Shown one piece after another: positions 1-10,013 of a stretch of DNA of 64,000 nucleotides. A program made the position numbers and the translations under genes. The DNA is from Closterium sp. Naga37s-1 (taxonomy: Eukaryota; Streptophyta; Zygnematophyceae; Desmidiales; Closteriaceae): NCBI GenBank assembly GCA_947471745.1, contig CANJKZ010000538.1, forward strand, positions 457,501 through 521,500, in the 5' to 3' direction. Below the pieces are notes generated by a model that saw only the letters and a program-made list of their open reading frames with translations, made no database searches and was not told the DNA's origin. How positions within the stretch are numbered: position 1 is the stretch's first letter; every line of letters starts with the position of its first letter.

Positions 1-192
1 TTCAGTGGTTGGGTAGTTCTTTACCCCTTGTATTCTATTTTCATTCTATTCTAGTGAATTTTCTGTGTGTGCCAAATCTATGCCTTCAAGGACTTAGACA
101 AATTTCTGTCTCCTTAGTGAACCACCAATATCGTGTCTACGCAGAAAGCATTCCGTAGAGCTCGTTCATCCGTTAGAGCAGAAATCTCTGCA
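1..192 (+). repeat. 5' LTR, right-hand part only
   Basis: Bases 1-192 match 6276-6467 with no difference seen by eye and end in CA directly before the primer binding site. The rest of this LTR, about 634 bases by comparison with the 3' copy, lies outside the window. Confidence 0.95.
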
Positions 193-206
193 TGGTGCGG
201 TGAGCG
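193..206 (+). other. Probable primer binding site
   Basis: TGGTGCGGTGAGCG starts directly after the CA end of the 5' LTR, as expected for a tRNA-primed element. It does not have the TGGTATC start of the initiator-Met tRNA site common in plant copia elements, so another tRNA may be the primer; I cannot say which. Confidence 0.55.
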
Positions 207-269
207 TGGACCGAACACGCATAGAGCCCGTTCTTCTACGTTAGGTCTCATTGAACTTAGCTAGTCGAC

Positions 270-3200
270 ATGGAGGATACTGAGGATATCCTTGAGGGAA
301 TCGACAGTCTAAGTGAGAGGGAGGCTGCGGTGCTTGCTCGTCATGAAGGTGGAAACCTCACCGAGCAGGAGCTCAACTTCATGCTGTTGGGAGTACGAGC
401 TCAATGGGAGATGGAACATCCACCGACTCGTGCAGAGGGAGACGAGGAATCGCAGACTTCTGGAGACGACGAGGACGCTGAAGAACCGGCGGAAGGCGGA
501 ATGCAGGAGCCACGAGGTGTTCTAGGACAAGGAGAACCGATGAGCCCTGGAGAAGGCTCGCAGCAGAAGGCGGATGCAAGTCCGAAGAAGGCGGCTGGCA
601 AAGAACGCTTGAGCGGTCGAGGCTCTGCAGTGAAGACTGGTGGAAGCTCGGCGGTTTCTCATCCATCGGCATCTAAAGACGGCGGAATTGCTCCTGATTA
701 CGGATACTTCAAATTTTCTCCCGACAAGATCACGGTGCCGAAGCCTCTGGAAGGACGTCATGACTTACCCGTGTGGAGGAAGTCCATCGAGCCTCAACTT
801 GAAATCGCGCAGCTGAAGCAGTTCATCGACGGCTCGATCAAGGTTCCACGGCTGAGCGACATTTCGCAGTACACACAATTCCGCTCGGCGCAACTGCTGA
901 CCTTTATGGTGATATCGCGCTGCTGCTCTCCATCCGTGAAGATCGCCTTGAATTCATGTCGTCTACGAGTGGACGCGGGCTACCAGGCATGGCGCTTCAT
1001 CATGGAGACCTACAAAGCAACGGACTATCTCTATATCGGCCAGCTGGAGAGGAGCTTGGCGACGCTAGAGATGGCGGAGCATGAGACGGCGACGACCTAC
1101 TGCAATCGTGCGCAGATGATTCTCGCTAATCTGCGAATGGCTGGCGTCAACTATTCGATGGCTTCGTATGTGACTCATGTCCTTACAGGTCTTCCCGCGG
1201 AGTACAAGTACCTTCGACGAACGCTACAATCTCCGGAAAACTGCAAGACTCTCGACGAAAACACTTTGACGAGCAGAATTATCGTGGAGGAGTGCACGCT
1301 CGAGCTCGAAAAGCGGAAGGAATCTCCTCTGCCACAGGTCAACTGGGCGTCGACGGGACAGCAGCAGCAGCAGCAGCAGCAGAAGCGTTGGTCTTCTTCG
1401 ACAACTGGCAGTTCTACGGAGCAGAAGTCGTCGAACAAGGAGCAGCAGAAGAAAGATGGTCGACAGCAGAACAACAAACGGAGCCCGAAGAAACCTTGCT
1501 GGGTCTGCGGAGAAGTCGGACACTTTGCGTTCCAGTGCGAACAACGTGCTGACAAGAAGAACAATGCTTCCGTGCAGAAGGAGAGTTCTTCGAAGACTGG
1601 AGCGCAGAGCGACAACTCCAATTCGACCAACAAAAAGGGACCTTCTTGTTCAATGGTGGGACCAGTTGTGGACCAGCTGCAGACGACTGATCTGCTCATT
1701 TCGCTGAACGCGGAAGATGGTGAGGATTTTCAGGCGATAGCTGCAGCCGTCAAGGCCGATCCTGCAGTTGTTCTTCTCGACAGTGGCTGCTCACATCATC
1801 TGATGGGTGACGATGCAGCCTTTGTCGAAATGCATGAAGGTGGCGACATTAAACATGTTCGCGGATTCAACGGGGCATTCCAAGACGTGTGTGGTCGCGG
1901 AACAATCGCTCTACGCGGTGATGCTGGGAAGCAGATTCTGATTCCTGATGTGCTCTACGTGCCTGGAATCCATGCGAATCTGTTGTCTGCTGGGCAGCTG
2001 AAGGATTGTGGAGTAAAGCTGAAGGATGAAGGTGAAGAGACTCTCCTTCTCTCTACTGATGGGACAGTCCTTGGACGCGCTCGTTATCGAGGACGAGTGC
2101 TCAGCACAGATCTCCAGGTGTGGCCGCTGCAGAAATCGGCAGAGGAGGCGATTGCTCTTCGGACATTGGCGACGGATACACGGGCGAAGATGGTCGTGTG
2201 GCATCCTCGACTGGCTCATGCGGGCGTCGAAACAATCAAGCAGACGGCGACGCATGGTGCAGCGACAGGCTTGGATATTGACAAGTCGGCCAACACTGAT
2301 CTACCGTGTGTTTCTTGTGTGGGGGGAAAGCATATTCGGCATAGTTTCCCTCAAGAGGGGAGTGATGAGCAGAAGGTGCTGGGAGTAGTGCACATCGATC
2401 TCTGCGGTCCCTTCCGAGTTCCTGCGAAAGATGGCAACCGCTACTTTCTTCTGCTCAAGGATCAAAAATCTCGCTACGTCTGGCTCTACCCGATTGCGGA
2501 GAAAAGCGATGCTCTGCGCGTTTTCCAGAAGTGGCTTCCGCGTGCAGAGAGGCAATGTGAGGCTTCGCTGAAGGCTCTCCGCTCCGATCGAGGTGGCGAA
2601 TTTTTGGGAAGTAAATTCACCAAGTTCCTCGAAGAGAAGGGGATTGAGCACGACCTCACCTGCCCCTATACGCCGCAGCAGAACGGGATGGCGGAACGTG
2701 AAATGCGGACTGTCGTCGAAACAGTTAGGACGATGCTTCTGCACATGGGAGCTCCCCACCATTGGTGGCACCTTGCAGCTCTGCAAGCTGTTTGGGTGAG
2801 GAATCATCTCGAACATTCCTCTCTACCATCAGGGGTAACTCCTTATGAAGTGCTCTTCGACAAGAAGCCTGACCTTGGGATGGCTAGAGTTTGGGGGTGT
2901 ATGCTGCAGTACCTCATTCCAGAGAGTCAGCGGGGGGGGAAGTTGAAGCCGAAAGCTCGTTGGGGTCTCCACCTGGGTGTCTCGCAGCAGAGTAAGGGGT
3001 GGTTGGTCCTCGATTTGTCGAGCAACCGTTTGATCACCACGGTCGAGGCCATCTTCTACGAGACAATGTCTCTTGCAGAATGGAAGGCGACGAAGCAGAG
3101 TCCCACCGTCGACCGTGCTGCGCTCGACAATGTGGCATCCTTCCCGTCGGATTCTGCGGATGATGACGACGATGATGACGAAGAGACTAGGGCACCAGCC

Positions 3201-5456
3201 CCTCTGCTCGTGCCTACGCCGATTCCTCGACCGCAGCTGCCTCCTGACACCCCTCCAGTGCAACTCTCGCCGTTGCCAGAGACTCCTTCTGCAGACGACA
3301 CTTCTCCTGCAGATGACGCTCCTTCCGAGGAGCAGGTTCCTTCTGCAGAAGACATTCGCTCTGACTCTTCTTCGACAGGGGAGCAGCTGTCGACTGCCTC
3401 TTCTTCGACGTTCTTTCCTTCGACTGAAAAATTGGTGCCATTGTCGACGCTCCTTGGCGAAGAGGGGAGAAAATTGCCAATGAATGTCGTCGCCAATGAG
3501 CGTCGAGAAGTCGAACAGCCTGCAGACGAAAAATCCGCAGAAGAGCGATCCGCAGAAGAGCGATCGACAGAAGATCGATCTGCAGACGAGCTGCCTGCAG
3601 ACGAAAATGTTGAAGAAGAGATGCCTGATTTAGAAGAAATTGCCGCAGAGGAGCAACCTGCAGAAGAAGGACCTGCAGACGAAACAGTTCGGGTTTCTTG
3701 TTATGGTCGAAAGATTGAGAAGCCGCTCTGCTTCCGCGAAGGTCTAACGATGTTTACGACGACTTCGCTCGACGGCATGCATGAGGATGTAGTACAAAAA
3801 GAGCTCGACTCTGCTGACGAGTGCGTCGTCGACACGGATCATCGTTGGGACATTTCGACCATGACAGTTGCAGAAGCTCTGCGAAGCTGGAAGGGTGAAG
3901 CGGTCAAAGCTGCAATGGATGCAGAGATGCAGACTCTCTACGATCAAGAGACTTGGGAGCTGGTTCCTCGTCCGCCTGGGGTTAATGTCATGAAGAATCG
4001 ATGGGTTCTGACGACAAAGTACAACCCAGACGATACGGTCGACCGAGAGAAGGGTCGACTTGTCGTCAAAGGATACACGCAGACCCCTGACGAATTCGAC
4101 GCTATATCTGCCCCCGTCGGAAGCTACGGAACTGCTCGGATGCATCTGTCGAACGCAGCTGACGGAAATTTGGAGTTGATGCAACTCGACATGACAAATG
4201 CATTTCTGAATGCGAAACTTGATCGTCCTCTCTTCATGGAGCAACCCGAGTTCTACAACGACGGGACGGGTCGAGTCTGCATGCTGAAGAAAAGCATGTA
4301 TGGACTGAAGCAGAGTCCGATGTTGTGGTACGAGGCCCTCGACGAAGTGCTGGAAGATGCAGGATGGTCGAAGAGTCAGGTCGACGAAGCTTTCTACTTC
4401 CACGAGGACGAGAACCACGACATGTGCTGGGTGCTCGTCTACGTCGACGATCTGCTCGCCGCGAGCCGCAACAAGGAACATCTGGCAGAACTGAAGGCGC
4501 TGCTCGAAAACGCCTTCAACTTGCGGGAGATCAGCCCTGTCAACAAGTACCTGGGACTTGAGCTGATCAGAGACAGGGAAGCGGGGAAGATCTGGCTGCA
4601 TCAGAGAGGCTACGTCGACAGGGTGCAGAGGCGTTTTCTGCCGGAAGGACCTCCTCAGCGAGTCCCGAAGACGCCAATTTCGGTCGACGCCTTCAAGGTG
4701 CTGACATTTGATGACGAGAAGTTGCAGGCGCGCACAGAAGAAGAGTATCGGCAGAGGGTCGGCTCTCTGCAGTTTGCTGCCTGCACTACTCGCCCCGACA
4801 TCTCCTTCGCATGCAGCAAACTTGCGTCTGGCCAAACGGTTCGAAGCGACCAGCATTGGAGGGAGCTCGACCGCTGCATTGCGTACCTTGTTGGGACGCG
4901 CGATGTTGCTCTCGAGTTCGGCGGCGGAAATGGAGAGATGCGTCTCGTCGGCTTCGCAGATGCAGACGATGCAGGAGACAAGCAGAATCGCAGCAGCACG
5001 GGTGGCTACATTTTCACTCTCGGTGGAGCTGCTATTTCATGGGCAAGTCAGAGGATCAGGTGCATCACTCACTCTTCTACAGAGTCGGAATACATCGCTG
5101 CAGTGGAGGCTGGAAAGGAAGCCCGAAAGCTCCGTTATCTGATGGCAGAATTTCGCATGCTCGACGAGACGTCACCAACGATTATCCACGTCGACAATCA
5201 ATCTGCGATTTCTGTGTCTGAAGGAATGGGGCTCAAGGTAAAGCTGAAGCACATGGAGCGGCGCTACATGTGGCTGCAGAGCATGGTGAAACGTCGCAAG
5301 ATGAAGCTGCAGTACATTCCAACGACCGAGCAGCCGGCAGATTACTTGACGAAAGCACTACATTTCCCTGCGTTCAACAACTGCTTTAAGAAAGTTGGTC
5401 AAGTAAGGCTTTCGGTGAAGGGGAGCAGTGCAGAGGGTCCTCTCGACGAGGAATAG
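270..5456 (+). CDS. Copia gag-pol polyprotein
   Basis: The 1728-aa frame starts at an ATG 77 bases after the 5' LTR. Parts in order: gag; a CCHC zinc knuckle (CWVCGEVGHFAFQC, about residue 410); aspartic protease with DSGCS near 505; a pre-integrase His/Cys segment near 650-690; integrase with HID near 708, SDRGGEF near 772 and PQQNGMAERE near 806; an acidic, repetitive linker rich in Pro-Ala-Asp-Glu; reverse transcriptase from about 1230 with SMYGLKQSP and YVDD near 1391; RNase H from about 1560 to the end. The element copies itself through an RNA intermediate. All expected parts are present in one open frame, so it looks whole. Confidence 0.97.
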   Translation: MEDTEDILEGIDSLSEREAAVLARHEGGNLTEQELNFMLLGVRAQWEMEHPPTRAEGDEESQTSGDDEDAEEPAEGGMQEPRGVLGQGEPMSPGEGSQQKADASPKKAAGKERLSGRGSAVKTGGSSAVSHPSASKDGGIAPDYGYFKFSPDKITVPKPLEGRHDLPVWRKSIEPQLEIAQLKQFIDGSIKVPRLSDISQYTQFRSAQLLTFMVISRCCSPSVKIALNSCRLRVDAGYQAWRFIMETYKATDYLYIGQLERSLATLEMAEHETATTYCNRAQMILANLRMAGVNYSMASYVTHVLTGLPAEYKYLRRTLQSPENCKTLDENTLTSRIIVEECTLELEKRKESPLPQVNWASTGQQQQQQQQKRWSSSTTGSSTEQKSSNKEQQKKDGRQQNNKRSPKKPCWVCGEVGHFAFQCEQRADKKNNASVQKESSSKTGAQSDNSNSTNKKGPSCSMVGPVVDQLQTTDLLISLNAEDGEDFQAIAAAVKADPAVVLLDSGCSHHLMGDDAAFVEMHEGGDIKHVRGFNGAFQDVCGRGTIALRGDAGKQILIPDVLYVPGIHANLLSAGQLKDCGVKLKDEGEETLLLSTDGTVLGRARYRGRVLSTDLQVWPLQKSAEEAIALRTLATDTRAKMVVWHPRLAHAGVETIKQTATHGAATGLDIDKSANTDLPCVSCVGGKHIRHSFPQEGSDEQKVLGVVHIDLCGPFRVPAKDGNRYFLLLKDQKSRYVWLYPIAEKSDALRVFQKWLPRAERQCEASLKALRSDRGGEFLGSKFTKFLEEKGIEHDLTCPYTPQQNGMAEREMRTVVETVRTMLLHMGAPHHWWHLAALQAVWVRNHLEHSSLPSGVTPYEVLFDKKPDLGMARVWGCMLQYLIPESQRGGKLKPKARWGLHLGVSQQSKGWLVLDLSSNRLITTVEAIFYETMSLAEWKATKQSPTVDRAALDNVASFPSDSADDDDDDDEETRAPAPLLVPTPIPRPQLPPDTPPVQLSPLPETPSADDTSPADDAPSEEQVPSAEDIRSDSSSTGEQLSTASSSTFFPSTEKLVPLSTLLGEEGRKLPMNVVANERREVEQPADEKSAEERSAEERSTEDRSADELPADENVEEEMPDLEEIAAEEQPAEEGPADETVRVSCYGRKIEKPLCFREGLTMFTTTSLDGMHEDVVQKELDSADECVVDTDHRWDISTMTVAEALRSWKGEAVKAAMDAEMQTLYDQETWELVPRPPGVNVMKNRWVLTTKYNPDDTVDREKGRLVVKGYTQTPDEFDAISAPVGSYGTARMHLSNAADGNLELMQLDMTNAFLNAKLDRPLFMEQPEFYNDGTGRVCMLKKSMYGLKQSPMLWYEALDEVLEDAGWSKSQVDEAFYFHEDENHDMCWVLVYVDDLLAASRNKEHLAELKALLENAFNLREISPVNKYLGLELIRDREAGKIWLHQRGYVDRVQRRFLPEGPPQRVPKTPISVDAFKVLTFDDEKLQARTEEEYRQRVGSLQFAACTTRPDISFACSKLASGQTVRSDQHWRELDRCIAYLVGTRDVALEFGGGNGEMRLVGFADADDAGDKQNRSSTGGYIFTLGGAAISWASQRIRCITHSSTESEYIAAVEAGKEARKLRYLMAEFRMLDETSPTIIHVDNQSAISVSEGMGLKVKLKHMERRYMWLQSMVKRRKMKLQYIPTTEQPADYLTKALHFPAFNNCFKKVGQVRLSVKGSSAEGPLDEE

Positions 5457-5628
5457 GTGCCATGACCTTATCATGGCTGGTGCGGTGGTGTGTGTGAATT
5501 GCAGATTTCTGCAATTCCTTGTGTGTTTGTTTTTTCTGCATGTTTGTTTTTTTTTGTTTTCTTTCTGTTCTGCTCTGGTGTGTGGTGTAGACGGGTCAAT
5601 TTTCTTCTCTGCGACGACCAAGCATGAT

Positions 5629-5641
5629 CAGCGCAGGGGAG
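5629..5641 (+). other. Probable polypurine tract
   Basis: A purine-rich stretch (GCGCAGGGGAG) directly precedes the TGTTGAG start of the 3' LTR, in the usual place for the plus-strand primer of copia elements. This also fixes the left end of the LTR. Confidence 0.6.
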
Positions 5642-6467
5642 TGTTGAGTGTGCACTGACCCTGCAGACTGGGTCGTCGCTTTCTACGGGGGAGGGGAGAA
5701 ATCCGCCGAAGCGAATTCTGCTGGGGTCAACGCGGAACTCTGCGCTGCAGCAGAAAGAAACCTGCAGAAGCAGAAAGCAGGTTCCGCTGCAGAACAGGGC
5801 GAATCTGCAGAGCAGATCGTGAAGCTGCAGAGGAGGACGCATCTGCAGAGATTTCGGACGCAGAAGAAGGCGCGTCTGCAGAAACGAAATTCTGCAGAAG
5901 ACCACAATCTCGACCGGCGAACCCTTCCGACGCGAAAACGCGATCGTTTCGGAACTTTTGCGTGGGAATTTCGGAACATTGCGGACATTGAGAAATTGAC
6001 CCCGGGGAACAGTACGCGGAACTGGGGTGTTCAATCTGGGGCCGAATTGAACCACCTGAGCAAACTGAACCTGGCGCACGTTTTCGTAAACTACGAAAAC
6101 GTGCGTTACAGAAGTTGTTTAAAACAACCTGAACAGTTAAAATAACTACTTTTAGGTAGGTAAAAGTTACCAACTAAGCATGTGTTGTAATTTTCACCTG
6201 CCGATGCTGACTTGGCAAAGCGCAGCTAAGTAGTAGTTATCTAAACGTTCTAGGTGAGAACGTTCTCTTGGTAGGTTCAGTGGTTGGGTAGTTCTTTACC
6301 CCTTGTATTCTATTTTCATTCTATTCTAGTGAATTTTCTGTGTGTGCCAAATCTATGCCTTCAAGGACTTAGACAAATTTCTGTCTCCTTAGTGAACCAC
6401 CAATATCGTGTCTACGCAGAAAGCATTCCGTAGAGCTCGTTCATCCGTTAGAGCAGAAATCTCTGCA
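5642..6467 (+). repeat. 3' LTR of the copia element (826 bp)
   Basis: It starts TGTTGAG after the purine tract and ends TCTGCA. It contains many CTGCAGA-type short repeats at 5750-5900. Its last bases also encode the final residues and the stop codon of the minus-strand host gene at 6448-7812. Confidence 0.9.
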
Positions 6468-7812
6468 CGACGAACGCCAGCACGCACACAGACGCCGCGG
6501 CGACTGCTAACGCGAGTAAAGTGACGCTGTACGATGATCCGGAATCCGACGTGGCAGTTGCGTTCGCAGGGACGGGGTAAGAAGACGAATACGTCGACGA
6601 TGACGTGGCAGAAATATCCGTTGTGTTACCGGAATTTGCTCCGGGAATCGCAGACGCGGGACTCCCTGAAGGAGAAGAGGCATATCCGGTGCTAGCGGGA
6701 GCGCAAGGCGCGGATAAGAGCAGCGCGAGTGTAGCAGCATCGAACGGCTCTGCTCCCTCGCAACTAATCGATCTGATTTCCATCTTCTGCGGCGCAGCGA
6801 ACGGCGCGCCTGCCGCCTCTCCCGGCAGCGTAATCGGGTGCATTACCCGTTCCCCCCGTAACCTGGATCCCGCAGCGCCCGCCGCATGTTGCGGCGCTGA
6901 GTCCGCGGCAGCGCTTATGCTTCCAGGGGAGTCGAGAGCCACTTTGCTGGTAGAACTCGTGGCGGGTTCTCCGGTCGAACCCACTGCAAATCCCCCCGTC
7001 GTCCCCCTGCCGATTCCCCCTGATCCCCCTGCCGATTCCCCTGATCCGGGATTTGCGGAAGTACTTGAAGATGAGCCGTTGGATGAACAATGTGGGGAGG
7101 ATCGGGCGGTATAGATTAGGTTCTCAAAGTTGGGCATCATGACGGCGAAAGATGGCTCTAACGACGAGCAGTTGACAGACGACCAGAATACTAACGTCCG
7201 GCAGGCGTAAATGCGCTCGCCGCTCAATTCTCCACCCTGAATCGCTTCCATATTGCCTGTAGCGTTGATAGCGGTAGCAGGAGTTCTTGTAGCGGATGAT
7301 GTGCTTGTAGCAGGAATGCCCGTACCGCCAGAAGCGATCTTATCCGTCGCATTGCTTGCTGCCGCGAGAGCAGCAGCGAGAGCAGACGCATCCCCCAGCC
7401 AATCGATCTTGAACGACCGACTCGCGCTAGGCCGTGGGATCCGGAGGCAGCTCGCGGCAGGGCTCGGCAAAACAACGGTGACGGGCGCGGGGCAGGAAAA
7501 CATTTCGTCAGGGCAGCTGGTAATGGCGGTGAGCATTGAAATCTGCCCGCTTTGGCCCGGTTTCGACGGCACCGATGGCGCCGGCTGCGCAGGATCCGAC
7601 GGGCCCGTGACTTTGTGGAGATTTCCTTCCATCTCACCCGGCGATGCGGCACTTGCGGGGGAAGTTACGGCGGCAGTTGCGGTGGCGAGGAGGAGACCGA
7701 GGAGGAGGAAGCTAGGCGAGGCGGGGAGCTGCCATCTGTGGCGACACGGTGTTACCCGACGACTGCGTGGCGAAACTCGTTGAGGGCTCTTCGACATTAC
7801 GAGTGACGACAT
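6448..7812 (-). CDS. Secreted Ala/Ser/Gly-rich protein with C-terminal hydrophobic tail, 3' end in an LTR
   Basis: This is a single frame of 454 aa from the ATG at 7812; I did not recognise the family. After a basic N-region comes a hydrophobic stretch (FLLLGLLLATATAAV) followed by small residues, which fits a signal peptide. The middle is rich in Ser, Ala, Gly and Pro and has scattered Cys (for example SCPDEMFSCPAP) and Asn-X-Ser/Thr sites. The C-terminus is a strongly hydrophobic run (VTLLALAVAAASVCVLAFVV) after Ser-rich sequence, as in a GPI-anchor signal or membrane helix. The last few codons and the TAA at 6448-6450 lie in the copia LTR, so the native end is lost. The protein is probably extracellular and plasma-membrane bound. 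Confidence 0.7.
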   Translation of the reverse strand: MSSLVMSKSPQRVSPRSRRVTPCRHRWQLPASPSFLLLGLLLATATAAVTSPASAASPGEMEGNLHKVTGPSDPAQPAPSVPSKPGQSGQISMLTAITSCPDEMFSCPAPVTVVLPSPAASCLRIPRPSASRSFKIDWLGDASALAAALAAASNATDKIASGGTGIPATSTSSATRTPATAINATGNMEAIQGGELSGERIYACRTLVFWSSVNCSSLEPSFAVMMPNFENLIYTARSSPHCSSNGSSSSTSANPGSGESAGGSGGIGRGTTGGFAVGSTGEPATSSTSKVALDSPGSISAAADSAPQHAAGAAGSRLRGERVMHPITLPGEAAGAPFAAPQKMEIRSISCEGAEPFDAATLALLLSAPCAPASTGYASSPSGSPASAIPGANSGNTTDISATSSSTYSSSYPVPANATATSDSGSSYSVTLLALAVAAASVCVLAFVVQRFLL

Positions 7813-8059
7813 CTGTCTCGTCCGCTCCTTGCTCAGCACGGGAGCAAACAACCTCGCTATACGGGGCGCTCCGCGCACCAATCTCTACATGGCGCTTACG
7901 CTAAGCGGCTTCAACGTGCACTCCTTTCAGGGTCTTGTGTCGTCCAACCCCCTCGCGACTAGTACATCACATGACGCGAGCGAGTTCTCACGCGAAGCCA
8001 AGGCACGCTGTGCTGCTCATTCGCGGCAGCCATGGCGGATTAGGAGCAAGTGAAGAGGT

Positions 8060-9990
8060 TGGCGGTCGCTGATTACCGTTGTGAAACTCCAGAGAGAATG
8101 GAACATTCAATGTACTCATAGGGGACTGAAAAACATGGGTTCCTGGCAGAAGGGATCTCTGGAGGTGTTACTATGTACTCCGTGCCCTGGTGGTTGATGT
8201 TCGCGTTCGCGGTGGCTGGAAAATCGCATCGGGCTGATGGAATTGCTTGGACCTACGATCTGTCAGACACCCTCTGCGATAAGTTGTAGCACTTCATCGC
8301 GCAGATCTCAGCGACAATCTGTGTAGTGTGACTGCTTGATTGCCAATGAGGGCTATTTCGATTGCTATGGCGGCAGAGGGCTGAAATGGAACAGGCAATA
8401 CAGTTGGAAAACTGTGCAGGCGACTGTTCTGTAGCAAACGAGAGACTCGCTGGAGGCTTGCAATGATGGTAGATTGAACACAAATTGCATTTCCATCATT
8501 GACGAGGCAGAGGCAAGCAAAGTATATGTTTGCGACGAGTGGCGAAGTGGCGTGGCATGGTTGTTTGGTTGTGAGGGCAAGGCTGCGACGATTCACGAAT
8601 AGAACGGCGAGAAAACACAACAGTTACGATGGTTGCGAAGGAACAGAGGAAGTAGGTCTGTCAATGTATATGAGACAAACAAGATTTTCGACGATGCGCG
8701 TCATTTCGCTGGAAATAGGACGACGTTTTGTGCGCCACGAGATTAGGGAGGAGGGCACGGGGTATCTGACGACGATGAACGAACAAAGTTACCAGCAGAA
8801 GTGCTACCTAGCAGTGAATCATCTATTGAGAAAGTAAACGTACGTACAGCTATTTGAGAGTTTAGTATTGTATTCATGTTTGTGATGGAAAGGAATGTTA
8901 TTAAAAAAGGCTGAATGTGGACACGGGACGGGACGGGACGGGACGGAGGGACCACCCTGGAAGTACAGTCGGTGCCCATTTCAAGAACACCAGGTAGGCG
9001 GGCGGCATGTGCGTGAAACGAGTTTGAGACATTTCGCCACGTTCGTCCTTGTCGCCACGGGCAAAAATGTGACTGTAATATGAAATTGCAACGTGAATTG
9101 AGTCAAGGGCTTTAATTTCGTAACCAGGTTAACTTCTCTGATGATGGGCAAACGTTGTTGTTTATGAACTGTAGATGTTTTTCTTCCTCAACTTGGTGAC
9201 TGTACCCTGAAATCGGCACAATGGTCAATTTAGTCACTCACGGGCAAAACGTTCGCGAGTGACTAAATTTCTAATTGTGGGGAGCAAATGTTTTGTGATA
9301 GGCTGAGCATCGACTGTACAGTAGTCGTGTGTGTCTGGGGTGGACGTGATTGATTCAGGATGTTGCAACTGCCTGACGGCGACTGCTGACGAACAAATGG
9401 CTAAACTGGCGTGTGGTGTTCCGTGGCTGACGTCCCGGCCACTCTTCACGCGAGGGAGTGCGGCAATGCCGCGCAAGCTTGACGGGGATGATGACGGACG
9501 AAAAGGAATTTACTGGATATGTCTACGTGGATCGAACACTTTTGGAGCATAATTTTTTGGTGTGCCACATCTGAACAGGCACAAAGGTGACTCTGGTCTG
9601 GAGATAATCAGGGCTGCTTCAATAGCCAATCAGCTGCTTGAAGGATGATCACCCGCAGCGCAACCCTTGGGTAACTTTACCGGTGCCAATAAGCGAACAA
9701 ATCGTCAACATATGAAGCCTTTCTTGCTGCTTCCAGCCGCCAAGCGAACACATGCGGCGAGCAAGTTTTCTCGTAGCACTTCGCCACTACTTTGGTTTGT
9801 CTTCCCACCCCTTCGCTTCCCTCTATAATCAAAGCATCCCACGCGCCTCAGCTCACATCTTCCTAGTTTGCCGACCTTACAACTCAAATGCGCCTACACT
9901 CTCCCCACAGACCACGAGACAAGCGACGGACAGGCAGACTGCCATCCAAGCACAAGTCAGTTCGCCCCTCAAACCCTTTCACCTTTTCCC
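8060..9990. other. Intergenic, no convincing gene
   Basis: Short open frames here (up to 112 codons) show no family signature or biased composition. The stretch holds a small GGGAC tandem run near 8926-8947 and a perfect 13-bp inverted repeat at 9227-9269. The last few hundred bases before 10014 are probably the promoter and 5' UTR of the plus-strand gene that follows. Confidence 0.6.
9227..9269. repeat. Perfect 13-bp inverted repeat (hairpin)
   Basis: AATTTAGTCACTC at 9227-9239 is matched by its exact reverse complement at 9257-9269, with a 17-base loop. A similar start (TTTAGTCACCCAC) occurs near 27277, so it could be part of a decayed small inverted-repeat element. Confidence 0.6.
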
Positions 9991-10013
9991 AGCTAGCCTA
10001 ATCAACAGCCGTC

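Larger units (their letters stand above)
1..6467 (+). mobile_element. Ty1/copia LTR retrotransposon, apparently whole, young
   Basis: A single long gag-pol frame lies between two copies of one terminal sequence. The 3' LTR spans 5642-6467 and has TG...CA ends. Only the last 192 bases of the 5' LTR are in the window, and they are identical by eye to 6276-6467. Just inside the 5' LTR is a TGG-starting primer binding site; just before the 3' LTR is a purine-rich tract. Integrase precedes reverse transcriptase, which is the copia order. The LTR identity suggests a very recent insertion. The element lies plus-strand, tail-to-tail against a minus-strand host gene whose last codons it interrupts. 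The target-site duplication cannot be checked because the left flank is outside the window. Confidence 0.97.
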
